Shown here: piece after piece, positions 8,813 through 17,096 of the stretch
Layout: every line of letters begins with the position of its first letter
How positions within the stretch are numbered: position 1 is the first letter of the stretch
Origin: Pseudomonadaceae bacterium
Lineage (GTDB): Bacteria; Pseudomonadota; Gammaproteobacteria; Pseudomonadales; Azotimanducaceae
DNA: 64,000 bases
Reading direction: 5' to 3'
Assembly: GCA_024743435.1 (NCBI GenBank)
Contig: JANSWO010000002.1
Span: 124,001 to 188,000 of the forward strand
The notes under the pieces: model-generated
Database searches by the model: none
Told to the model about the DNA's origin: nothing
The model's input: only the letters and a program-made list of their open reading frames with translations
Program-made: the position numbers and the translations under genes

Positions 8813-10041
8813 GACGCATCACTCATCGCGTTGGCCGCGCCAAGCGGTTTGCTGACCGCAGCGCCGGACAGCGCACTGCCGGTGTCATTGTCATCGGAGC
8901 CCGGTGAGGCCACGGGCATATCGCCTTCGAAGACGGGCTCGACCTGCTCGCCAGTGACAACAAAGTCCTGGCCGACGGTGATGACGGTTGCGATTGAGGG
9001 CAGGCCGGATACCCACATGCCGCTACCCGATTCGCGAACGATCTCTACCGGCACAAAACGCACGACGTTATCCGCATCCAGGATTTTTACACCAAACTCA
9101 CCGGCATCGTTGAGCGAAAGGATCGACGGGCTGATGCGGTGTGCGAGTTGATTGTTCAGCACCACGCTTATCTCGGCCGTTAGACCGCTGCGGATAGCGT
9201 AGTCCGGGTTAGGCACTTCCACCTCGATCGCGTAGGTGCGGGTAGCCTGATCCGACTGCTGGCCAATGAAACTGACCTGGCCGCTGATGCTCTGGCCGTT
9301 AGCGAGCACGCCGTTGGCTTGCACGCCCGGTTTGATGTTGCCGACGAGGCTTTCCTGCACGCGGCCGACAAGCAGCATGGGGTCGAGATCCACGATGTCC
9401 GCGCAGGCGGTGCCGGTTTGAGCAAAGTCACCAATATCCATGCCGATGTTCTCGACGAAACCGTCGAAAGGCGCGCGCACGTAGGTCTTGGCCATATCCA
9501 GGTTAGCCCGGGCCAGTTGGGCTTCAGCGCTAGCGAGACGTGCTTTCGCCTGGGCGACGATCGTGTCGGACACCAGGCCGCGGCCACTCAGCTCGACGGT
9601 GCCGGTGTACTCGAGCTGGGCCTGGTTTACCGCCTCCTTGGATTCGCTGATGCGGGCACTGCGATCATCCACCGACAGTCTGCAAAGCAGGTCGCCTCGA
9701 CTGACGCGATCACCGCGCTCGATAGGGCGGTCGATGACTCGGCCGGTGGTCTCTGCGCGCACCGTTACCGTGCGCTTGCTATCGGTCCGGCCCCGGATGG
9801 CAAGCTCTACGGGCTGCAGGGATGCTTGCATGAGTTGAGCGCGTACACGGGCCGGGGCTTTATCTTCGACCCGGGCACTTCGCTCGGCATTTTGCTGGGC
9901 AATCGTGGTGGCGTTGCTCGACTGATCATCGTCGCCGCCCAGACCTGAGGCCAGCCACAGCACGAGGGCCAGGGCGATAATCGCCGCGGTGATATAGGTT
10001 CCACGCATGACAGGGCCGAAATGTGATACGAAAGGTAACAC
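8809..10041 (-). CDS. RND efflux periplasmic adaptor (membrane fusion protein)
   Basis: Membrane-fusion subunit that bridges the RND permease and an outer-membrane channel. One N-terminal membrane anchor (ITAAIIALALVLWLASGL) is followed by a lipoyl half-motif (TGRVIDRPIERGDRVSRGDLL), a short coiled-coil hairpin with many Ala and Gln residues, the second lipoyl half (TYVRAPFDGFVENIGMDIGD) and beta-barrel and membrane-proximal domains. The GTG at 10041 gives 410 residues. The ATG at 10008 (MRGTYITAA) is an equally plausible start, as neither has a clear ribosome-binding site. It is first in the leftward operon with the permease. Confidence 0.93.
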   Translation of the reverse strand: MLPFVSHFGPVMRGTYITAAIIALALVLWLASGLGGDDDQSSNATTIAQQNAERSARVEDKAPARVRAQLMQASLQPVELAIRGRTDSKRTVTVRAETTGRVIDRPIERGDRVSRGDLLCRLSVDDRSARISESKEAVNQAQLEYTGTVELSGRGLVSDTIVAQAKARLASAEAQLARANLDMAKTYVRAPFDGFVENIGMDIGDFAQTGTACADIVDLDPMLLVGRVQESLVGNIKPGVQANGVLANGQSISGQVSFIGQQSDQATRTYAIEVEVPNPDYAIRSGLTAEISVVLNNQLAHRISPSILSLNDAGEFGVKILDADNVVRFVPVEIVRESGSGMWVSGLPSIATVITVGQDFVVTGEQVEPVFEGDMPVASPGSDDNDTGSALSGAAVSKPLGAANAMSDAS

Positions 10042-10378
10042 AATGCTACCACAGCAGCGTTGTGCGAACGATGTCCATCGCCTTTTCTGGCAACGTTTGT
10101 ACGGTTGCGCCTGAGTTTGAGCTTGAGCCGCCTGAACGCGTGACTCGAGTGGCGAGTGACACAGTCAATAATAGCGTGTGCTGGCGCAATTGAATGTGAA
10201 GCTGTACGAGAGGAAAGCTGGTAGCAAACGGCCCGGTAGAAGGGCCGTTGGGCTAAGCGCAGCGGTATTAAGCGGCTGTATCTGGCGGCTGTATCAGGCG
10301 GGACGGCGACACCGCGCTTTCAGTTTGCGCTAGTCATTCGTTCCCGCTTGATGAGCTCGCCAGCCGTTCAGCGCAATG
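10042..10378. other. 337-base intergenic region
   Basis: The stretch between the RND adaptor start and the GST stop holds no supported gene. It should contain the leftward promoter of the efflux operon, but no convincing -35/-10 pair stands out. The only clear structure is the 8-bp hairpin at 10227-10249, listed separately. Confidence 0.5.
10227..10249 (-). terminator. Hairpin, possible leftward terminator after the GST gene
   Basis: A perfect 8-bp stem (AACGGCCC facing GGGCCGTT) with a 7-base loop. On the minus strand the stem runs into a short GTTT tract, so a weak intrinsic terminator for the glutathione transferase gene is the likely role. The U-tract is short. Confidence 0.4.
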
Positions 10379-10990
10379 CTAGGCACTCATGGAGGGTCGA
10401 TCAGCCAGTCGGTCGTACCAGGCTTTGAGATTGGCCAGGTTCGGATCGAAGGGCTGGCCGACGCTGGCGCCAAACGTCAGGAAGCAGTGGAGCAGGACGT
10501 CCGCCATCGTAATTGAGTCACCGGCAATAAAGTCGGTTTTGCCCATCAGGCCGTCGAGCCATGCAAGCTTTTCCTGCACGAGCTTCTTCAGGCCGTCAGC
10601 TGCCTCCGGAAGGACGGTGATGCGGGGCTGAAACAACGGCAAACCTTCGCTGTAGCGAAAACCGTTGGCCATCGGCTCGACGATGTATAGATCGATACGA
10701 CGGGTCCACATCCGGGTCGCGGCACGCTGTTCTGGCGTATCTCCAATCAGAGTGGGGCCATCCATGACTTCATCCAGGTATTCGCAGATGGCTGTGATTT
10801 CTGTGATGAAGCTGCCGTCGTCCAGCTCGAGCGCTGGTGTGGAGCCTACCGGGTTGCGCTTCATGTGCGCTTCCTGGCGGTTTTCTCCGGCCATGATGTC
10901 AACATCGACCATATCCAGCTTGCCGCCTTTCTCGGCGACAAATGTTCGTACTACCTGTGGGTTTGGCCCAACCGAGTTGTAGAGTTTCAT
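10379..10990 (-). CDS. Glutathione S-transferase family protein
   Basis: A 203-residue cytoplasmic GST. The N-terminal thioredoxin-like domain has the beta1 start MKLYNSVGPNPQVVRTFVAEKG, the cis-Pro segment NPVGSTPALELDDG and the glutathione-binding ITEITAICEYLDE (E-S/T position). The C-terminal helical domain contains DFIAGDSITMADVLLHC, the usual G-D-x-x-T-x-A-D motif. It would conjugate or reduce electrophiles with glutathione; the substrate is unknown. It lies upstream of the RND operon on the same strand, separated by 337 bases, with its own start region. A glyoxalase I lies 194 bases upstream on the same strand. Confidence 0.9.
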   Translation of the reverse strand: MKLYNSVGPNPQVVRTFVAEKGGKLDMVDVDIMAGENRQEAHMKRNPVGSTPALELDDGSFITEITAICEYLDEVMDGPTLIGDTPEQRAATRMWTRRIDLYIVEPMANGFRYSEGLPLFQPRITVLPEAADGLKKLVQEKLAWLDGLMGKTDFIAGDSITMADVLLHCFLTFGASVGQPFDPNLANLKAWYDRLADRPSMSA

Positions 10991-11184
10991 TGCGATCTCC
11001 CCTTGAGAATTCTGTTTGTTCCTAGCCTCGCATCAGGCCGATAAGTGAGCGCGGACTGTCTTCGTTGGTCGTCCGCCATCTGTCCTGATTGTGCCGGTAG
11101 GTCGCCGCTAGTGCACGTGCCAAGCTCACCCTCTGCGCTTAAACCCGGTGCGTGATGCCTTTGTCGCGCGGTTTGCCTACAGGG

Positions 11185-11604
11185 CTACCACTGGCCGATG
11201 TTCTCCATGCTTTTCCATGGCTCACAGGGCTCCAAAGCGTCGCCGCTCTGGAGCAGTTCGATGGAAATGCCATCAGGAGAGCGTACGAACGCCATATGGC
11301 CATCGCGCGGTGGCCGATTGATGGTGACACCGCCATCCTGCAGCCGCTGGCAGGTCGCGTAGATGTCATCGACTGCGTAGGCAAGATGACCAAAATTTCT
11401 GCCGCCATCGTATTCCTCGGGATCCCAGTTGTGCGTGAGCTCAACCTGGGCGCTGCTGTCTCCGGGAGCGGCGAGAAAAACCAGCGTGAAGCGGCCAGCA
11501 TCGCTGTCGTAGCGGCGCAGTTCCTCCAGACCCAGCTTGTTGCAGTAGAAATCGAGCGATGCATCGATATCGGTGACGCGAACCATGGTGTGCAGATATT
11601 TCAT
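11185..11604 (-). CDS. gloA: Lactoylglutathione lyase (glyoxalase I)
   Basis: A 139-residue metal-dependent glyoxalase I that converts the methylglyoxal-glutathione hemithioacetal to S-lactoylglutathione. Metal ligands are visible: His in HTMVRV, Glu in QVELTHNW, His in FGHLAYAV and Glu in SIELLQ, with the FYCNKLGLEELRR segment typical of the family. The open frame runs upstream to 11931, but that extension only translates the intergenic repeat. ATG 11604 (MKYLHTMVRVTDID) matches the family N-terminus. The neighbouring GST fits a shared role in glutathione-dependent detoxification. Confidence 0.92.
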   Translation of the reverse strand: MKYLHTMVRVTDIDASLDFYCNKLGLEELRRYDSDAGRFTLVFLAAPGDSSAQVELTHNWDPEEYDGGRNFGHLAYAVDDIYATCQRLQDGGVTINRPPRDGHMAFVRSPDGISIELLQSGDALEPCEPWKSMENIGQW

Positions 11605-11720
11605 GCGTGTGTTGGCCTTGATTAGGATTGGATGCTGATCGGATGCGGCAAGCATAACGGGGTGAGCCGGGTGTGAGAAATGGTTGAGAACGGCTGAGGG
11701 AGGGCGAATGGCTGAGGTGC

Positions 11721-11915
11721 GCGCATTGGCTTGTGCTGCCATTACGCTGTCGCTACGTCCGGGATTTAGCGCGCGTTGAAAGATGGCCAGGCTGCGGAGC
11801 GGTATAGGGGACGGGCGCTCTCGCGCATTGGCTCGAACAACGCGATGCGCTGGTTCAGCCATTACGCTGCCGCTACGTCCGGGGTTTGGCGCGCGTTGAA
11901 AGATGACCAGGCTGC
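11721..11915. repeat. Imperfect tandem repeat upstream of gloA
   Basis: Two copies of a segment. Both begin GCGCATTGGCT (11721 and 11823) and share GCCATTACGCTG, CGCTACGTCCGGG and GCGCGTTGAAAGATG, ending in CCAGGCTGC. From the second motif onward the copies are exactly 120 bases apart. The second copy carries about 18 extra bases near its left end. The repeat could be a REP-like or miniature mobile element; I saw no other copy in the window. Confidence 0.8.
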
Positions 11916-11941
11916 TTCGCAGCCTGGTCATCTTTCAACGC
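11893..11941. repeat. 23-bp perfect hairpin with a 3-base loop
   Basis: Arms at 11893-11915 and 11919-11941 are perfectly complementary over 23 bases with the loop TTC between them. The left arm is the end of repeat copy 2, and the right arm is its inverted partner. The hairpin abuts the leftward intrinsic terminator at 11943-11965. A stem this long without mismatch points to recent inverted duplication or to a functional RNA fold. Confidence 0.9.
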
Positions 11942-11942
11942 T

Positions 11943-11965
11943 AAAAAAACCCCGCGGTTGCGGGG
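11943..11965 (-). terminator. Intrinsic terminator, leftward
   Basis: Read on the minus strand, a 6-bp GC stem (CCCCGC facing GCGGGG, loop of four) is followed directly by seven T residues. This is a textbook rho-independent terminator. It must end a leftward transcript from the 12.0-12.7 kb region, which supports a real leftward gene there, such as the 57-residue frame at 12084-12257. Confidence 0.85.
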
Positions 11966-12015
11966 TATCGAGCGGGCTGGCCTAAATTGATGATTGAGCA
12001 GCCTGTCGGAGAGAA

Positions 12016-12057
12016 GAGTGATTTTGCTGGCGTCGAGTCAAACGCCGTCGATCACTC
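12016..12057. other. Two-stage stem-loop
   Basis: An outer 7-bp stem (GAGTGAT facing ATCACTC) encloses an inner 5-bp stem (GGCGT facing ACGCC). It lies between the small leftward gene and the leftward terminator, so it would fold in the 3' untranslated region of that transcript or within a small RNA. Confidence 0.5.
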
Positions 12058-12083
12058 CTCGGGGATGAGTTCACATGAATACG

Positions 12084-12257
12084 CTAAAGCACGATCCAGG
12101 ACGCGACGCTGGCCAAGATGGCAGCAAAACCACACATCAGGAGAAGGGTCTCCTGCGCGGTGAGTTCGTCTGAATCGTGCGACGCAGCGTGTGATATCGC
12201 CTGGCTTTGGGGCGCCATACGCTGCGGCGGTTGTCGTCGATTGATTGTGCTGTTCAC
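12084..12257 (-). CDS. Short tail-anchored hypothetical protein (57 residues)
   Basis: A leftward frame of 57 residues beginning at GTG 12257. The first 35 residues are polar (STINRRQPPQR, then SHDSDELTAQE). The last 20 form one hydrophobic helix (TLLLMCGFAAILASVASWIVL), so the product would be a C-terminally anchored inner-membrane miniprotein. A GAGAG purine run sits six bases before the start. The strong leftward terminator about 120 bases beyond the stop supports transcription of this strand. No family recognised; it could be chance. Confidence 0.4.
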   Translation of the reverse strand: MNSTINRRQPPQRMAPQSQAISHAASHDSDELTAQETLLLMCGFAAILASVASWIVL

Positions 12258-12333
12258 GATTGGCTCTCGTCTTTCCGTGTCTATCGCTGTTGGTCTCTTT
12301 GGCCGAAATGACCGAATCTCTTCACCAGTTGCT

Positions 12334-12376
12334 AACTAGCTAGTTCCGATTGGACCGCTCCGTTTAGCGCTAGTTC
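12334..12376. promoter_or_regulatory. Perfect 12-bp palindrome with a repeated half-site
   Basis: AACTAGCTAGTT at 12334-12345 is a perfect palindrome. Its half-site GCTAGTTC (12339-12346) recurs at 12369-12376, exactly 30 bases or about three helical turns away. The pair lies upstream of the 57-residue leftward gene and could be an operator. No regulator is identified. Confidence 0.3.
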
Positions 12377-12506
12377 AAACTGTTCGTTGGCAAGTACGTT
12401 ACTCGCCGTAGCTGCAGTTGGCGTGTAGAGAGAGTGGAGGAATGCTGGAGGGTGGGGCAGACGTGAACTGCTTGTTCATCGTGTCTGCCAAGTCGACTCG
12501 GGAGGG

Positions 12507-12731
12507 TTAGGGCTTTTTGCGATTGAGGGCGAGGAGCTCAGCGCGTCGTTTCTCAATCAGGCTGCAATAGGCCTTGGCGATGCACGTTGGCAGGGGCCTA
12601 TCATCGCGAAGCCGCGCTCGGAAAGCCGCTTCGAGTCGCGATACCTCGTGCGCCATGAGTTGTTCGTCCTGAGCTTTGTCAGAGGCTGAGCTCCAGGAGC
12701 TGTCAGTTGGTGCGTTCATCGCGGTTGCCAT
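12507..12731 (-). CDS. Small hypothetical protein
   Basis: A leftward frame of 74 residues from ATG 12731, with GGCAGGTAGACAGG just upstream as a possible ribosome-binding region. The frame stays open to 12830, giving 107 residues if the first ATG is used. The product is charged and helical, with a basic end (IEKRRAELLALNRKKP) and a middle rich in Arg and Glu. No known family. It is divergent from the M48 protease gene. Confidence 0.4.
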   Translation of the reverse strand: MATAMNAPTDSSWSSASDKAQDEQLMAHEVSRLEAAFRARLRDDRPLPTCIAKAYCSLIEKRRAELLALNRKKP

Positions 12732-13003
12732 CCTGTCTACCTGCCTGCGCTCACCGATTGCGCAGCTGCGTACCCTTCCACAACATACTCGCCCTGCGAG
12801 CCGGAACTGTTCGGATTCTGTAAAACTCATTGCTCGCTATGTAATGTCGAAAGCCGATGCTTGATTGTTAGCCCGTCACCAGCAGTGATGTCGGACGTGA
12901 TCTGGCTGGATATCGGCGCGCCGCCGGGTCGTTGGTACACTGAGCCGGCTGCAGCTGCTTGCGGAAGCGGCTTATAGCCCACGTTGTTACATAGGAGATG
13001 AAC

Positions 13004-14593
13004 ATGCGCGCGATTGTCGGATACGGAAAAACTCAGCTGCAACGGCGCTGGGTTCGACCGCTGCGGCCCCTCGGCTTCGCTGCGTTGCTTCTGGCGACGA
13101 CGGGCTGCGTTGTTAATCCACTCACTGGCGAGCAGGAAATTGGTTGGATATCCGTTCCCCAGCAGGTAGCCATTGGTGAGCAGCACTACGTGCCCGCTCA
13201 GCAGATGCAAGGTGGCCAGTACTCGGTTGATCCGGCGCTCAGCCAATACGTCAATCGTGTGGGCCAACGGCTAGCTCAACAGTCGCCGCTGGATTTGCCT
13301 TACGAGTTTGTGGTGCTTAACAACTCGGTGCCGAATGCCTGGGCGATGCCTGGTGGCAAAATCGCCATCAACCGTGGCCTTTTGGTTGAACTGTCGAGTG
13401 AGGCGGAGCTGGCGGCGGTTCTTGGTCATGAGATCGCTCATGCCGCAGGCAGGCATGGCGCGAAAGCTCAGGAGCGCGGGACGGTGCTGCAGGTCGCTTT
13501 GATGGCGGCGGCGATAGGGGCGAGTAATACCGAGTATGCGGGAGCCGTGGTCGGTGCAGGCCAGGTAGCAGCCGGGTTGGTGACAACAAAAAACGGCCGT
13601 AATGCCGAGCGGGAAGCGGATTTCTACGGCACTCGCTTTATGGCGGAAGCAGGTTATGACCCTGCAGCGGCGGTGACCCTGCAGGAAACGTTCGTGCGTT
13701 TGTCGGAAGGCCGGCAAAGCAATTGGCTGGAAGGGTTGTTCGCCACGCACCCACCGTCCCAGGAGCGTGTTGAAAACAATCGTGGGCTGGCCGCTGAGCT
13801 GCGCACCGAGTTTCCGAATGCGCGGGAGCGAGGCACTCGTGAGTATCAAAGGGTAATGGCGCCGACTCTCGCTGCCCGAAGCGCCTATGAGGCGTATGAC
13901 GAAGCACGTGCGCTGTTTGCGGGCGGCAACATGGACGGCGCGCTGGAAAAAGTCGCGATCGCACTGGCGGCTCGGCCGGAGGAGCCACGCTTCCATGCTC
14001 TGCGCGGGGACATTCGTCGCAAGCAGGGGCGTTTTGATGATGCCAGGACGAACTACGATCGAGCGATTGCCAGAGATGACGGCTACTTCGCTGACTTCCT
14101 TGGCCGGGGCATCGTGACCCGGCAGTTGGGCAATGCGGGGCAGGCTAAGCAGGATCTGAATCGAAGTGTTGGGCTGTTGCCCACGGCCATCGCCTACAAC
14201 GAGCTTGGCAAGATCGCGGAGAGCGAGGGTAATCAGGATGAAGCCGTGCGCTACTACGCAGCCGCTGCTGAGTCCGGCGGTGAGGCGGGTCAGACGGCGT
14301 TGACCTCGCTGGTTCGGCTCGATCTGCCCAGACGACCTGCGCAGTATGTGGTCGCGGGGGTGCGCAGCGACGCAGGTCGGCCGGTTCTCGTTGTACAGAA
14401 TCGAACTCCGGCTGCGGTAAAAAATGTGCTTGTGAACTACGAGTTGGTATGGGCAGACGGCAAAGTGACGCGCGATCAGACTCGTTTGACAGCGCTTGGT
14501 GCTAACTCCGGGGCGCAGGTTGCGCTACCGGCGCGGGAAGGCGTGCCGCTGAGCAGTGGGCGAGCAGAGACAGCGGCTGCGCAGATGCAGTAG
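13004..14593 (+). CDS. M48 family metalloprotease lipoprotein with TPR region
   Basis: A zinc metalloprotease of about 529 residues anchored as a lipoprotein, with lipobox LATTGC near residue 34. The M48 catalytic domain shows HEIAHAAGRH, where two His residues bind zinc and Glu is catalytic, and the third-ligand segment EREADFYGTRFM. TPR-like helices follow (EEPRFHALRGDIRRKQGRFDDARTNYDRAI) and then a beta-rich tail. The plan resembles BepA/YfgC-type periplasmic proteases that police outer-membrane protein assembly, but this protein adds a C-terminal domain. AGGAG at 12993-12997 sits six bases before ATG 13004, so I prefer that start to the ATG at 12998, which would abut the site. Confidence 0.88.
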   Translation: MRAIVGYGKTQLQRRWVRPLRPLGFAALLLATTGCVVNPLTGEQEIGWISVPQQVAIGEQHYVPAQQMQGGQYSVDPALSQYVNRVGQRLAQQSPLDLPYEFVVLNNSVPNAWAMPGGKIAINRGLLVELSSEAELAAVLGHEIAHAAGRHGAKAQERGTVLQVALMAAAIGASNTEYAGAVVGAGQVAAGLVTTKNGRNAEREADFYGTRFMAEAGYDPAAAVTLQETFVRLSEGRQSNWLEGLFATHPPSQERVENNRGLAAELRTEFPNARERGTREYQRVMAPTLAARSAYEAYDEARALFAGGNMDGALEKVAIALAARPEEPRFHALRGDIRRKQGRFDDARTNYDRAIARDDGYFADFLGRGIVTRQLGNAGQAKQDLNRSVGLLPTAIAYNELGKIAESEGNQDEAVRYYAAAAESGGEAGQTALTSLVRLDLPRRPAQYVVAGVRSDAGRPVLVVQNRTPAAVKNVLVNYELVWADGKVTRDQTRLTALGANSGAQVALPAREGVPLSSGRAETAAAQMQ

Positions 14594-14675
14594 CTCCGAT
14601 TGCTGCTGCGAACTCTCCCGACGCCTACGAGTTACTACGCATAGCGCAGAGCGATGGATTCGCTACGCTGCGACA

Positions 14676-15392
14676 ATGCATGACCGTAGGCAACGACCGC
14701 GACAGCCGATCCTCTCTCCAGGCGCTCCGTACAACCCCGGATCGCAGTTGCCGTTCTACCTTATTCCAACGGGTTGCATGATCGGCGTGGGTTGGCTTGC
14801 CAGTTTGAACGGTTATGCCATCGATGCATCTCTTGTCTGCGTAGCACTGTTTGCTGGCGTCGGCATTGCCCTGTTGCGTGTTCGTTTGGGCGAGCGACTG
14901 TGCAGGCAATTTGTTGATCCGGGGCTGATTGCATTTGCGCTGTCAGCCTCGGCCATGCTGCTCGGTGTGGAGTTCGACCTTGGGCCCCGTGGACTCGCGG
15001 TATTGGCCAGCTGGTGTGTCACCACACCCTGGAGCGCCGTTGATGCGGTGCTGGCTAAAGTGGTCCTCTTGCCAACCATGCATGCACTCATGTTGGCTGT
15101 TTGTGTTGCACACATGCTTTTCGCAACCCCAACTGAAGCAGGTGGCGCTGGCGATCGTGGGGCACAAAATCATCACTGGTGGCGCCGCTGTCAGCGCTGC
15201 GCTCTCGTTTTGCTAACGTTACCGGCGGTACTGCTCGCAACCGATTTTCTGGTGCTGGGCGGTGACAGGCTGGCGCCGACCAGCGCGAATCAAGGCGACT
15301 GGCTGTCCGTTGTGATGGTGCTGATGATGGCGATCGCGATGTCCGTTTGCAGCGTTGCGATACAACACGTTCTGCCAGTTCGCCGAGCCTGA
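14676..15392 (+). CDS. Hypothetical multi-pass membrane protein
   Basis: A membrane protein of about 238 residues with six or seven hydrophobic segments, including LPFYLIPTGCMIGVGWLASL, SLVCVALFAGVGIALL and VVMVLMMAIAMSVCSVAI. There is a short polar stretch around HHWWRRCQRC. The open frame begins at 14556, overlapping the protease gene. ATG 14676 is chosen because everything before it is polar and Cys/Arg-rich. No family recognised and no strong ribosome-binding site. Confidence 0.55.
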   Translation: MHDRRQRPRQPILSPGAPYNPGSQLPFYLIPTGCMIGVGWLASLNGYAIDASLVCVALFAGVGIALLRVRLGERLCRQFVDPGLIAFALSASAMLLGVEFDLGPRGLAVLASWCVTTPWSAVDAVLAKVVLLPTMHALMLAVCVAHMLFATPTEAGGAGDRGAQNHHWWRRCQRCALVLLTLPAVLLATDFLVLGGDRLAPTSANQGDWLSVVMVLMMAIAMSVCSVAIQHVLPVRRA

Positions 15393-15435
15393 TAGGCGGG
15401 GCTTGCGTGTTGCTGTCGCCGTGGGTTTGCGCTGT

Positions 15436-16650
15436 TCAGGAAATAACGCCGTCGTGGCGAAGTGCATCGATATCTGATTCTGTGAATCCGAGTTCCTGAA
15501 GGATCTGCTCCGAGTGCTCCCCGACATCGGGTGCGCGAGTAACTGGTTCTCGACTGAGCCCATCCACATTCACTGGGTGATCGATCACCGGTGGCACACT
15601 GGGGTCGGGCGAGGGTCTGAGTAGCTGGGCAGCTTGAACCTGTGGATCGCTGGGCAAGTCGTCCAGCCTCGATACGAGCATGAGCGGTATGTCGTTGTCA
15701 GCGGCCAACGCCATCCATTCGTGAGCAGGACGGCCTCGGAAGACGTCACGCAGCGCAGCCTCGATTACCTCTGGTGCCGTCGTCTCCAGATTGTGCGCGA
15801 TTGTCTCGAGACCGAGCAGCGTCAGCAATTTGAAGAACAGCTCCGGCGTGCGAATCATCGTGATCTGCACATGCCTGCCGTCCGCGCTGGGATACAGCGT
15901 TCGGTGTGGCGTTACCGCGGCAGGGGGGATGTCTGAACCGACGAAGCTGGCGGCGGCCAGACAGCTGGCGGCCCATAGGCCGTTTGCGAGTAGTGAGGTG
16001 TGCACATGGCTGCCTTCGCCGGTTCGCTCACGCTTGAGCAGTGCGGTGACGATACTTGCGTAGAGCGTGACGGCGGTGGGATGGTCGCCCATGCCGGGTA
16101 CCGATTGCGCTGGATCTGCACCGACAGCGCGAACCTGGTCCATGAGCCCGGTTCGGCTCCAGTAAGCCACCAGATCAAAACCTTCCATGTCTTTGTCCGG
16201 GCCCGCCTCGCCGTACGCGCTCAGCGATGCGTAAATCATGGACGGGTTGAGTGGCTGCAGATCTTCGTAGCTCGTTGAAAAGCGGCGTCTGACGGGAAAC
16301 GGTTGATTCGTGACGTAGACGTCGCAGCGCGCAACCAGCGAGCGCAGAATGGCCTGGCCCTTCTCGGTTTTGAGATTGAGCGTTAGTGATTCCTTGTTGC
16401 GAGCGTCCATCTGCCATGTGTAGTTGTGATCGCTGTCGGGCATGTGCGGCATCGATGCCAACCAGCGGTATTCATCGCCTGGGCCGGGTACTTCCACCTT
16501 GATGACGCGCGCGCCGTAGTCGGCGAGCATCGTTGTCGCAACGGGCCCCGCAATCCAGGTGCCTACATCAAGTACCAGCAGGTCGCTGAATAGCCCATCA
16601 CCTTTTGGGCTCGAGTCTTCCTGAGCATTCGGCCCCAGTTCATTCGTCAC
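15436..16650 (-). CDS. CaiB/BaiF-type (class III) CoA-transferase
   Basis: A family III CoA-transferase of about 404 residues, moving CoA between acyl groups through an aspartyl-CoA intermediate. Family features seen are the N-terminal LLVLDVGTWIAGPVATTMLADYGARVIKVE fold, the DARNKESLTLNLKT segment, SLSAYGEAGPDKDMEGFDL holding the catalytic-Asp region, and PHRTLYPSADGRHVQI. The substrate could be a carnitine-like, bile-acid-like or aromatic acyl group and is not decided by context. The frame opens at 16695; GTG 16650 has GGAG eight bases upstream and is preferred. Confidence 0.88.
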   Translation of the reverse strand: MTNELGPNAQEDSSPKGDGLFSDLLVLDVGTWIAGPVATTMLADYGARVIKVEVPGPGDEYRWLASMPHMPDSDHNYTWQMDARNKESLTLNLKTEKGQAILRSLVARCDVYVTNQPFPVRRRFSTSYEDLQPLNPSMIYASLSAYGEAGPDKDMEGFDLVAYWSRTGLMDQVRAVGADPAQSVPGMGDHPTAVTLYASIVTALLKRERTGEGSHVHTSLLANGLWAASCLAAASFVGSDIPPAAVTPHRTLYPSADGRHVQITMIRTPELFFKLLTLLGLETIAHNLETTAPEVIEAALRDVFRGRPAHEWMALAADNDIPLMLVSRLDDLPSDPQVQAAQLLRPSPDPSVPPVIDHPVNVDGLSREPVTRAPDVGEHSEQILQELGFTESDIDALRHDGVIS

Positions 16651-16848
16651 GCTTCGATCTCCAGGTTCACCGATAAAGCCAAGCCACCGTCTCATCCAGT
16701 CTCATCCAGCGCTGCTTCGACAAGCTGTCTCACCGAGTCAGCGTGTCTTGTCGTCTGACTTGGCTGCAAGGCTGGTGGCTGATGAGACGATCGAGTATCG
16801 CGTAATAGGTTTTGCGTGCAAACGTCCGGTGAGCCGAGCGCGCGCAGC

Positions 16849-17070
16849 TCAGCGGGATAACATCGACTTCGGCACGCTGGCAAAGCGCTGACCACTGCTG
16901 TCTTTGTGCCACTGCAACGCCAGTGCACTCAGAGTTTGCTCAAGCTCGTCCGGGTCACACTCGAATTGCTTGCAGAGCTCCGCTTCGTTGAGCACCGCCA
17001 TTGTGCTGGCGCGACGTGTTCTGCTTCGGTGCAGTTTCCGCAGGCGAAAGCTTGGAGGGCTTGGTAACAC
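16849..17070 (-). CDS. Small basic protein behind a LexA box
   Basis: A leftward frame of 73 residues from GTG 17070, which has GAGG nine bases upstream. An internal ATG at 17001 would give 50 residues but lacks a ribosome-binding site. The N-terminus is strongly basic (FRLRKLHRSRTRRAS) and the rest is an acidic amphipathic helix (NEAELCKQFECDPDELEQTL) followed by a short tail. A LexA-type palindrome lies 26 bases upstream of the GTG, so the gene is probably part of the SOS response. No known family. It could be a DNA-binding or inhibitor miniprotein, which is inference. Confidence 0.45.
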   Translation of the reverse strand: MLPSPPSFRLRKLHRSRTRRASTMAVLNEAELCKQFECDPDELEQTLSALALQWHKDSSGQRFASVPKSMLSR

Positions 17071-17096
17071 GGCGGCGATCCTCAGTCGGCCGAATA

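Noticed and set aside
11605-11931. N-terminal extension of glyoxalase I through the tandem repeat
   Set aside because: The extension merely translates the repeat twice; the family N-terminus starts at 11604.
12118-12339. 73-codon rightward frame at the structured region
   Set aside because: It is antisense to the more protein-like 57-residue leftward frame and lacks a ribosome-binding site.
13271-13996. Long leftward frame opposite the M48 protease gene (241 codons)
   Set aside because: It is antisense to a protein with clear catalytic motifs and shows no domain, no ribosome-binding site and a composition typical of a shadow frame in GC-rich DNA.
16692-16928. 78-codon leftward frame between the CoA-transferase and the SOS-type small gene
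   Set aside because: It overlaps the better-supported LexA-box gene in another frame and shows no features.
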